This document shows, piece after piece, positions 56,317-64,000 of a DNA stretch of 64,000 nt. The notes under the pieces are model-generated. The model worked only from the letters and a program-made list of their open reading frames with translations, made no database searches and had not been told where the DNA came from. The stretch is from assembly GCA_011799875.1 (NCBI GenBank), contig CM022299.1, positions 213,968,070 to 214,032,069 on the forward strand, written 5' to 3'. Within the stretch, counting starts at the first letter, position 1; the number at the start of each line of letters is the position of its first letter. Made by a program: the position numbers and the translations under genes. The stretch is from Thinopyrum elongatum. Its lineage: Eukaryota > Streptophyta > Magnoliopsida > Poales > Poaceae.

Positions 56317-57918
56317 TGATGTTTGCTTGAACTACGTCGGTATTTCCCCAAAGAGGAAGGGATGATGCAGCACATCAACGATAGGTATTTCCCTCAGTGA
56401 TGAGACCAAGGTTATCGAACCGGTAGGAGAACCAAGCAACACTACGTAAACAGCACCTGCACACAAAGAACAAATACTTGCAACCCGACGTGTTAAAGGG
56501 GTTGTCAATCCCTTTCGGGTAGCAGCGCCAGAAATTGGCAAACGGACGTGAGAAAGTTGTAATAGATTGATAGATGAAAATAAAAGCAAATAAAATTCAG
56601 CGAGGTATTTTTGGGTCTTTGATAATATAGATCTGAAAATAAAAGATGCAAATAAATAAAAAGGCAAATAGCAAAATAGATCTGAAAATATATGATGAGA
56701 AAATAGACCCGGCAGCCGTAGATTTCACTAGTGGCTTCTCTCGAGAAAAATAGCATACGGTGGGTAAACAAATTAATGTTTGGCAATTGATAGAACTTCA
56801 AATAATTATGACAATATCCAGGCAATGATCATTATATAGGCATCACGTCCAAGATTAGTAGACCGGCTCCTGCCTGCATCTACTACTATTACTCCACACA
56901 TCAACCGCTCTCCAGCATGCATCTAGTGTATTAAGTTCATGGAGAAATGGAGTAATGCAATAAGAACGATGACATGATGTAGACAAGATCTATTTATGTA
57001 GAAATAGACCCCATCTTGTTATCCTTAATAGCAACGATACATACGTGTCGGTTCCCCTTCTGTCACTGGGATCAAGCACCATAAGATCGAACCCATCACA
57101 AAGCGCCTCTTCTCATGGCAAGAAAAATCGATCTAGTTGGCCTAACTAAACCAAATATTCGAAGAAGAAATACGAGGCTATAAGTAATCATGCATATAAG
57201 AGATCAAAAGACTCAAATAACTTTCATGGATAAAAACATAGATCTGATCATAAACTCAAAGTTCATCGGATCCCAACAAACACACCGCAAAAAGAGTTAC
57301 ATCAAATAGATGTCCAAGAGACCATTGTATTGAGAATCAAAAGAGAGAGAGAGGAACCCATCTAGCTACTAACTACGGACCCGTAGGTCTACAATGAACT
57401 ACTCACGCATCATCGGAGAGGCACCAATGAGGATGATGAACCCCTCCGTGATGGTGTCTAGATTGGATTTGTGGTTTCTGGAACTTGCGGTGGCTGGAAT
57501 TGATTTTCGTCGACTCTCCTAGGGTTTCTGGAATATTGGGGTATTTATAGAGCAAAGAGGCGGTGCGGGAGGCGGCCGAGGTGGGCACAACCCACCTGGG
57601 CACGCCTGGGCCCCCAGGCGCGCCCTGGTGGGTTGTGCTCCCCTCGGAGCCCCCCTCAGGTACTTTCTTGGCCCAACTTGTGTCTTCTGGTCCAGAAAAA
57701 ATCACCAAAAAGTTTCGCTGCGTTTGGACTCCGTTTGGTATTGACTTCCTGCGAAGTAAAAAACAAGCAAAAAACAACAACTGGCACTGGGCACTATGTC
57801 AATAGGTTAATCCCAAAAAATGATATAAAGTTGCTAAAAAATGATTGTAAAACATCCAAGAATGATAATATAACAGCATGGAACAATCAAAAATTATAGA
57901 TACTTTGGAGACGTATCA
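56317..57918 (-). repeat. 5' LTR of the family 1 minus element
   Basis: 1602 bp. The TATA box is the complement of 57542-57549; the palindrome at 57586-57637 has arms CACAACCCACC and GGTGGGTTGTG around GCGCGCC words. Confidence 0.9.
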
Positions 57919-57923
57919 ACGTA

Positions 57924-58331
57924 TCATAGGCGCCTGCGGTCCAATGAGTGGATGACATCTGTCCCAACGGTGAGCCGACACGTGGTTCCTCTGGCCATTG
58001 AGAATTTTACACATGGAAAATCCCCATTGGTCCGGGCTGTTAACGGGTTATCGGATCCAAACCGGAACCCGATAGCTTAACGGTGACCAGTTACGGTGGA
58101 TGCCACGTGTCGGTTACCCTTGACGAAAGCACTTCTATGACGCGCGATTTATCATCATGGAAGTGGACACTTCCATGATGATAATTTTGGTAATGTCATG
58201 GAACACTTCTACGACAGCACATGTATAACTATCTTGATTCTGTCATAAAATCGTTATGGATGTACATGCATGACAGAAAACGTGACCTACTGCGACAAAC
58301 ATGCATCATCACGGAAGTGTATGTAGTGTTA
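57924..58331 (+). repeat. CACTA right subterminal zone (outer part), terminal inverted repeat and TSD
   Basis: It continues the zone cut at 51174. A perfect palindrome (ATCATCATGGAAGTG, two bases, CACTTCCATGATGAT) lies at 58151-58182. The words 'cacttctatgac' and 'acttctacgacag' match the left end at 9300-9370. The element ends at 58328 with CACTACATACACTTCCGTGA in complement, followed by the TSD TTA (58329-58331). Confidence 0.8.
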
Positions 58332-58658
58332 TACTCTTCCTTATGTGATGTCATTACTTACCATAAGATTAGCATATGATCTTTTTCATTTATTTCCTTT
58401 CTTTTTATTAAACATGAAAGTAAAGCAAACAAAACTCAAACTAAACTTTATTATATATCTCGAACATGATTACAACGATAGATTGATCACTAAGCAAACA
58501 CTCAAAAAAGGATCGAACTAAACTTTTATTCAACTAAAGCATAGGAAAACTAAAGATCGAACTAAAATAGATGAAAGCAAAGATAGTGGTGGTGATACGA
58601 TACTGGAGCACCTCCCCCAAGCTTGGCACAAGCCAAGGGGAGTGCCCATACCTGATAC
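58332..58658 (-). mobile_element. Sabrina-like internal region right of the CACTA insertion
   Basis: It continues the sequence broken at 9235. Non-coding; the polypurine-like 'gagcacctcccccaagctt' occurs near 58604. Confidence 0.65.
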
Positions 58659-59177
58659 TCAAGTCTCCTTTGGTGATGAAGAAGGTGGTGGTGATGAAGT
58701 AGCTATCTTATTTTCCGGTTTCCATGGCAATGGCTCACCATCATTAGAGGAGGAGTGAGTCTCACGAGTCCTGCAACTAGTAGCCAAACTCATACCTTTA
58801 AACCTTGCCTCATATTCAAAGGCTTGGTTTTGGAGATCATAGATTTGACTTTGCAGAAAGTTGAGTTGCTCGTTGAAGGTGAAGACGATGTCCTTCATGG
58901 ATTTGCCATCTACCTTGAGATCACGGGTGTAATCCGCGATCATGAGGTCATTGGCATTGAGTCCACGTTCCACCATCCCCTTACACTTGAAGACCTCATG
59001 CTCCATAGCTTCAAGCCGAGCATCCACGGTCCCCATCCCTTTGGGACCTTGGACGTCGCAGATGTGGAGCACCCCCTCATGCATCTCGATGGCTTGAGGG
59101 TGCTGCATCACCTCCCGCAAGTATGGGTTGATGACATTCTCGAAGAACTTGTCCTTGGAGGAGCTTGAAGCGGCCAT
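58659..59177 (-). CDS. Third ORF of the Sabrina-like Athila element, coiled-coil protein
   Basis: An ATG at 59177 opens an intact 172-codon frame starting MAASSSSKDKFFENVINPYL. Residues of about 55-125 are charged and heptad-like (DARLEAMEHEVFKCKGMVER, FTFNEQLNFLQSQIYDLQNQ), suggesting a coiled coil; the end is Ser/Pro-rich (ATSSPPPSSSPKET). It lies downstream of the integrase on the same strand, where some Athila elements carry an envelope-like ORF. There is no signal peptide or transmembrane segment, so I do not call it an envelope. A TATA box and GC palindrome lie directly upstream. Function unknown. Confidence 0.65.
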   Translation of the reverse strand: MAASSSSKDKFFENVINPYLREVMQHPQAIEMHEGVLHICDVQGPKGMGTVDARLEAMEHEVFKCKGMVERGLNANDLMIADYTRDLKVDGKSMKDIVFTFNEQLNFLQSQIYDLQNQAFEYEARFKGMSLATSCRTRETHSSSNDGEPLPWKPENKIATSSPPPSSSPKET

Positions 59178-59563
59178 GGTAATCTAGATCTGTCAGAAAA
59201 TAGCAAGAAAAGAAAACAGAAGATTTCTCCGCAATACGGTGGTCAATAGGTTTGGGGGGTATATAAAGATTTTTTATCTTGGGAAACAAGCAAACAAGAG
59301 AAAAACGAAGTCTGGAAGCTACCCGAGGTGGGCAGAACCCACCTGGGCGTGCCTGGCTTGCCAGGCGCACCCTGGTGTCTCGTGCCCACCAGGGTTGCCT
59401 TCCTGGTTGTTTCTTATTTTCCTAATTTTTGTTATATTCCAAAACTGACAGAAAATATTTTTGCGGATTATTCAGAGTCCGTTTACTTACCGTATCACGT
59501 ACCTCCTCCGTTTTAGTTATTCTGGAGTGTTCCGGAAGGTCTCTTTTAGGTGTTCCTCAGGTG
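59178..59563 (-). other. Spacer between integrase and third ORF with LTR-like promoter layout
   Basis: It contains the palindrome GGGCGTGCCTGG / CCAGGCGCACCC (59345-59356 and 59361-59372, two mismatches), the words 'gcagaacccacctggg' and 'gtgcccaccaggg', and the TATA box. No frame. Confidence 0.55.
59258..59266 (-). promoter_or_regulatory. Candidate internal promoter TATA box for the third ORF
   Basis: On the minus strand 'ctttatatacccccc' lies about 85 bp upstream of the ATG at 59177. Upstream of it (59345-59372) is a GC palindrome like those preceding the LTR TATA boxes of this group. Confidence 0.45.
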
Positions 59564-59772
59564 TCATTGTTTGAATAATATGCTTTCAACATTAATGGGC
59601 GTACCTGAGATATAGTGTTTAATTCTTTGCCCGTTGACCGCCTTCGGGTTAGTACCTTCAGCATTATTTATTTTGATAGCTCCAGATCGATAAAATTCCT
59701 CGATAACATAAGGTCCTTCCCATTTGGAGAGAAGTTTTCCTGCAAAGAATCTGAAACGAGAGTTGTACAAAA
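59564..59772 (-). pseudogene. C-terminal end of Athila-type integrase, cut by a later insertion
   Basis: In frame on the minus strand: FAGKLLSKWEGPYVIEEFY, then RSGAIKI and KAVNGQRIKHYISG, ending ILFKQ with a stop at 59564-59566. The W-x-GPY-V pattern followed by VNGQR-KHY is typical of the C-terminus of Athila polyproteins. The upstream catalytic core is missing from view because the next element is inserted at 59772/59773. Codons upstream of that point belong to the other element's LTR. Confidence 0.75.
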
Positions 59773-60645
59773 TGTCAGCGTTCTGGGAACCAGGGTACCC
59801 AGACTTGCCTGCCTGTGGCCCACGGCATGGCTCCATCGATGGCCTGGTACGACCCATCTACGAGACCACCAAGACAAGACCCTCGCGAGGGGCCAAGCCT
59901 CACGAGGCGGACGACGCCAAGACCTCCGAAGGGAGCGGCCTCCCCAGGCTGCCTTCTGAGGAGCGGAGATTCCTATGCAGGTGCCCAACCTCGTGAGGTT
60001 GCGATGACGCAAGCCATGATGACCAAGGCCAGGCAGGCGCCAGCGGGCACAGAGAAGACAGTTTCCTCTTTGGTGCTAATGAGGCAAGCGCAGGCGTGGG
60101 TACCCGAGGACTCAGGCAAAGGTTTCCATTCCGGTGCAACGAGACCAAGACCACCAGGACGGCAGGATGGATGTCATCGCCGAGCCCACCGCAGCGTCAT
60201 GACCAGAAGCTTTGCAGGCGAAGACCACCTTTCATCAGGATAAGATGTACTCCTTGTCCCCTTTCAAATTGATCGTTGTGGAATCCCTTCCCGCCTATGT
60301 TTTGGGGAAGAGGACCGAGGCCACTATAAATATAGGTTAGCCACCACCATAGAGGGGAATCCAAACCTCTCGACTCATTCCCTCACCAGAGCAGACCTCG
60401 CGAGGTTGTTCATCCCTTGTACTTGTTCATCCTCAGCCCCTCGTGAGGCAAATCCACCACAAAGCAGGAGTAGGGCCTTACACCACAAGGTGGCCCGAAC
60501 CTGGGTAAACTGTCGTGTTCATCTTCTTCCTTGTTCAATGATCTAGGCCATGGGGCGACGGGCTGGTAGGCAGGATAGGTTGAGTTCTTCGCACACGCCC
60601 CAGAGTTCGAACCTTTCTTGGGTCTGCGTAGCCTTGAATCCGACA
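59773..60645 (+). repeat. 5' LTR of a Tat/Gypsy-like retrotransposon
   Basis: It starts TGTCAGCGTTCTGG in the integrase of the Sabrina-like element and ends CTTGAATCCGACA, so the termini TGTC...GACA are inverted. Length 873 bp. A TATA box (TATAAATA) is at 60325-60332. CAAAA at 59768-59772 is the candidate TSD, but the other end lies outside the window. Confidence 0.75.
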
Positions 60646-60717
60646 TTTGGAGCACCAGGTAGGGGCGTGTCGAAGCCTCTCTTCCACCGTTCGCTCCGCC
60701 GCCGTTCCGTCGTTCCT
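60646..60717 (+). promoter_or_regulatory. Leader with candidate primer-binding site
   Basis: 'tttggagcaccaggtagggg' starts right after the LTR. Its tRNA partner is not clear to me. The leader is only 72 bp to the first ATG of gag. Confidence 0.45.
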
Positions 60718-63162
60718 ATGGCCGACGCTCGCCGTGTCCGTGCCGAGCGCCGGGCCATTCATGTTGCCCAGACGGCACCCATGGGCAACGGTGCTCCTCG
60801 CCACTCTGCCTCCCCGGTCGCTAACGCTGCCACCGACCCTACTGCTCGCGAACAGCAGGACTCGTCGCTGCTACCGTCCGTGCAGCGCGACGGCCGCACC
60901 ACGACTCCATCACCCACTCCGGCCACGGCGTCGTCTTCTCAAGTTCGTCGCGGTCCGGTGAATGCGCAGGCTGCGCTGCTCATGGCGCGTGAGCTTCTGC
61001 GCTATCGTCCGGCCAACGACCTCTATGACGACTGGCTCACCCGCATCGCCGAGCTCATCAACTCCACCAGTGAAGCTCCTGTACCATCTTGTTCACCTCG
61101 TCCTCCGCCGTCCCTGGCGGGCGACGTGGCCCACGCCGCGCCTCCTCCTCCTCCTCTGCACGGTGTCGACCCCGATCCTAGGCATGAGGCACCCCATCGC
61201 GACCCGCCGCGCAGGGCGCGAGCACGCGATGAAGAAAGTTGCCAAGTGGTGCAGCGGCGCCAAGGAGAAGCGCGTGCGCTCCCAGCGCCGCCGCGTCAAG
61301 ACCGCGTGCCATGAGAGGCAGTGGTGCGTGGGCGCCAAGATCAAGCTCCCCCCATGCGGCCGGCCCCTGTGAGTGCGGCAGGCTGCCGTGCTTTCACCCC
61401 GGAACTGCGCCGCGTCGTATGGCCCGGCAAGTTTAAGCCGGATCTGCCTCCGCGCTACGACGGCACTCCTGATCCTGTGGAGTTTCTCCAGCTCTATGAG
61501 CTAAGCATCAAGGCGACAAATGGCGACGACAAGGTCAAGGCGAACTGGTTCCCCATGGCCCTCAAGGACGGCGCGCGTTCTTGGCTCCTGAACCTCCCGA
61601 TGGGGTCGATCTCCTCCTGGGACGAGCTACGTGAGTGCTTCATCGCCAACTTCCAGGGCACTCGCGACCACGCTCCTGCAGCAGGCGACCTGCGGCGCAT
61701 AAAGCAGTAGCCGGGCAAGACCCTGCACAAGTACATATAGCGCTTCACGAACATTCGCCTCAAGATCCCGAAGGTGTCGGACGAGGCCATCATTTCGGCG
61801 TTCTCTGAAGGCGTCCGGGATGTAAAGATGAAGGAGGAGCTCTCCATGTACGAGGATCTGTGCTCGGCCCTGGAGATGTTCAACATGGCAACCAGGTGTG
61901 CGAGGGCAGAGGAAGGTCGGCTCTCCCTCCTGGAGCTCCCAGAGGTCGATCTAGAAGACAAGAAGGCCAAGGCTAAGGAAGTGAAGCGCAAGGGCCCCGC
62001 CGTGCTGGCCGCGGAGCCCGAGATGAAGCGCGGCTGCGACCATGGTGAATCCTCTAGGGGCAACCGCCCGTTCTGTGTCCTCCACAACGTCCACAGCCAC
62101 AACACCAACGACTGCCAGCAGCTCAGGGCAATCCGCGACGGGCGCCTCGGCCGCCGTCCCGAGCGCAGCGACCACGGCTACGGCCGTGGAGGAGGCCGTG
62201 GTGGTGGCCGCTAGGACAACCGCGACCCCCGCCAGGACTGGCGTGATCAACCTCGTGAGGACTGCAGGCAGGGCCAGCCTCGCGAAGGCCCCTGGCGTGA
62301 CCAGCCTCGTGAGGACTGTCCTCAGGGCAATGCCGGCCTTCCTCCGCTGCCGCCGCCACCTCCAAGGAGAAACAACGACAACCGCCAAGATGATGGGGCT
62401 GGGGGCTTCTAGGAGCCACGCGCGATTGCCTGCATCCTGGGTGGTGCTCAGGCTCCCGCCTCTCATCGCATCTTCAAGTAGTTCGCTCGTAAGGTGAACG
62501 CGGCCCTTCCCAAGCTTGAGGTGTCGTGTCCCCTCAGGTGGTCCAAGCACACCATCACATTCGACTCCATAGACCAGTTCAAGTGCTCAGCCGCCGCTGG
62601 CGCGCTCCCGATGCTCTGCGCACCGACCATCAGCAACGTCCTCGTCACCAAAACGCTCATCGATGGTGGCGCGGGGCTCAACGTTCTCTCTGTCGAGACA
62701 TTCGAGATGCTCCAGGTGCCCTACAACTAGCTTCAGCCTACCAAGGCCTTCTTAGGGGTGACCGATGGCTCCATTGTCCCCATAGGGTAGATTCACCTCC
62801 CTGTCACCTTCGGCAAGCGTGACAACTACCACACCGAGCTCATCGACTTCAACGTTGCCCACATTCGCCTCCCGTACAATGCCATCCTCGGGTATCCGGC
62901 CCTCGCCAAGTTCATGGCAGCGACTCACCATGGCTACAATGTCCTTAAGATGCCAGGAAGTGGTGGTGTCATCACAGTCGCTTCCGACGAAAAGGATGCG
63001 GCAGTCGAGAACTCTGACGAAGAGGGTGCCACCCTGCCTCCTGAGGCCATCCCCAAGAAGAAGAAGAAGCTCCTCCCCAAGGGTCGACAGGGGGCTGAGG
63101 CGCCTGTCGGCCGTGCCTCAGGCCCCGCGCCCACTGTTGGGGTGCCCTTCCCTCTCGCATAG
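60718..63162 (+). pseudogene. gag-protease polyprotein of a Tat-like Gypsy element, one frame with nine stops
   Basis: All recognisable parts lie in a single reading frame from the ATG at 60718 (MADARRVRAERRAIHVAQ). The gag core includes LPPRYDGTPDPVEFLQLYEL, ANWFPMALKDGARSWLL and SSWDELRECFIANFQG, then IPKVSDEAIISAFSEGVRD and CARAEEGRLSLLE. A zinc-knuckle variant C-x2-H-x4-H-x4-C lies at about 62075-62116. The protease segment has LIDGGAGLNVLSVETF at about 62656, with the active-site Asp present, and later RLPYNAILGYPALAKF. Stops: TGA 61312-61314; TAG near 61708, 61738, 62212, 62409, 62478, 62728, 62788 and 63160. No frameshift is needed. The usual role is capsid and processing; this copy cannot make it. 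Confidence 0.8.
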
Positions 63163-63704
63163 GAAGGCACACCCGATGCTTCTCTTAGGACGGGCTTGGG
63201 GGCTCTCGTCTAGAGGGCCTCTGACCTGACCACCATCACTAGGGAGGTGTTCGGGCACCGCATGGGGGCGTGTTTCAACGCACGCCTCCATGAGCAAGGC
63301 GCGAGGCGCCAGGCACTCAGGAGTTCATCACCAAGGCGACCGAGGAGCTTCAGGAGGCACGAGCCATGTGTGGCGAGCATCGCCCCGCATCATCCAGTGT
63401 AGCTGCCGCCCCTGACATGGGTAGCGAGCTGCACATCTATGTCAACATCCCAGGCCTCAACAGGGCTGCTTCTCAGGAGCACTTTTGGCCTTCCCGCGTT
63501 GGACGGAGGGGGGGCTGCCCCTGCAGCTACGTCCACATGCCGTTCGGCCTACTGAACGCGGCCGCCTCGTACCAACGTCTCATGAAGGGTGTCCAGGCAG
63601 CTCGCGAGGCAAGGTGCCAGGCGGTCCTGGTAGAGGAGGTGCCGGACCCTCGCGAGCTCCCCGGACCTCCAGAGCCTTCTGGGCCTCAGGAGCCACCCAG
63701 CTCG
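63163..63704 (+). pseudogene. Reverse-transcriptase remnant
   Basis: The piece VHMPFGLLNAAASYQRLMKG at about 63533-63592 matches the conserved reverse-transcriptase motif with MPFGL-NA. Just before it, IPGLNRAASQEHFWP resembles a contracted form of the motif upstream. The catalytic YXDD region is absent; after the MPFGL motif a Pro/Glu-rich stretch (VPDPRELPGPPEPSGPQEPP) runs to a stop at about 63704. The polymerase is thus internally deleted. Confidence 0.65.
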
Positions 63705-64000
63705 TGAGGAGCGATCTCTGCACCACGCGTCTTCAGCTACTCCAACGCTTCTACAACGATGGTGCCAGGTGACTTTTTGGTTTGTTCAGTTGAGGGCGCC
63801 CCTCGGGCTGCATTATCCTCAAGCTATCAGGGCCCGCCCCAGCAGCCTGTAACGTTTTGCGCATGTACCAGAACTGGTTTTGCCTTTTATGAATTCCTTA
63901 AATATTGCAACCTGCATGTCTGGTGCTTCGCCACCACGAATGTTGTGCGCCCTCACAAACCCGCCCTCGACCGCCTCATGATTAAAGACTGGCACGGCGT
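63705..64000 (+). mobile_element. Continuation of the Tat-like element beyond the window
   Basis: No domain is visible. The sequence has the base composition of the preceding element and no LTR start, so the element runs past the window edge. Confidence 0.5.

Larger units (their letters stand above)
51175..57918 (-). mobile_element. Full-length non-autonomous Athila-lineage element (family 1)
   Basis: LTRs at 51175-52772 and 56317-57918, TSD ACGTA at 51170-51174 and 57919-57923, and a perfect tRNA-Asp-type primer site. The internal region of 3544 bp has only one long ORF (55216-56064) and no gag-pol domains. The LTRs differ at about nine positions in their first 250 bp by my count. It is inserted into the right subterminal zone of the CACTA. 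Confidence 0.9.
9236..58328 (+). mobile_element. CACTA (En/Spm) DNA transposon swollen by nested retrotransposons
   Basis: The left end begins CACTACAAAAAAAAGACAC at 9236 and the right end finishes with TGTATGTAGTG at 58328, an inverted CACTAC terminus. Both termini share 'tCCGTGA' a few bases inward. The 3-bp TSD is TTA on both sides (9233-9235 and 58329-58331), as expected for CACTA elements. Outside both ends lies one Sabrina-like element in the right order. Total length is about 49 kb, of which about 26.5 kb are nested LTR elements, leaving roughly 22.5 kb of CACTA DNA. A gene with a plant-transposase-like domain is present at 44.5-50.05 kb; I see no DDE transposase (TnpD/Tnp2 type), so the copy looks non-autonomous. 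Orientation follows that gene. Confidence 0.8.

Noticed and set aside
58659..59177. Envelope gene of an Athila element
   Set aside because: The position fits, but there is no signal peptide, transmembrane helix or cleavage motif; coiled coil only.
61494..62550. Long minus-strand frames (204 and 199 codons)
   Set aside because: They are antisense to a well-supported gag frame in GC-rich DNA and have no domain.

Overview
This window is repeat-dense intergenic DNA from a grass of the wheat/barley tribe (Triticeae). I see no host gene that I would defend. The evidence is a nest of Ty3/gypsy retrotransposons with TGATACGT-type LTR ends, tRNA-Asp-type primer sites and a shared polypurine end, together with a very large CACTA (En/Spm) transposon, Stowaway MITEs with CTCCCTCCG ends, and a Copia gag-protease scrap. 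Family names such as Sabrina are from memory and tentative; boundaries rest on LTR pairs, terminal motifs and target-site duplications (TSDs) read directly.

Layout. 1-6512: plus-strand remains of an Athila-lineage LTR element in the order internal, LTR, internal, truncated LTR. 6513-9235 and 58329-59772: one minus-strand Sabrina-like Athila element split in two. Its 3' LTR is at 6513-7989. Its third ORF (58659-59177) and integrase end (59564-59772) lie 50 kb away, because a CACTA transposon is inserted in it. 9236-58328: that CACTA, with TSD TTA on both sides. Its own DNA holds a left subterminal repeat zone, partial duplications of a minus-strand gene-like block, four MITEs, a plus-strand exon/intron gene with a plant-transposase-like domain (44.5-50.05 kb), and a right subterminal zone rich in GGGCC.

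Three retrotransposon insertions swell the CACTA. The first is a minus-strand non-autonomous element with an extra partial internal region (16583-25081). The second is a full-length plus-strand copy of the same family (27980-39265, TSD TGAAA), itself carrying a 4.06-kb solo LTR (30843-34903, TSD ATTAA). The third is a full-length minus-strand element of the 1-6512 family (51175-57918, TSD ACGTA). 59773-64000: a plus-strand Tat/Gypsy-like element enters the Sabrina-like integrase; its gag-protease frame keeps register but carries nine stops.

The most interesting signals are below the gene level. They are a series of hairpins with one conserved loop and co-varying stems in several Athila families; a GC palindrome placed just upstream of the LTR TATA box, repeated with a TATA box in front of the internal third ORF; a conserved acidic ORF of unknown function in two non-autonomous families; duplicated exons in the CACTA gene; and paralogous empty sites that document insertions.
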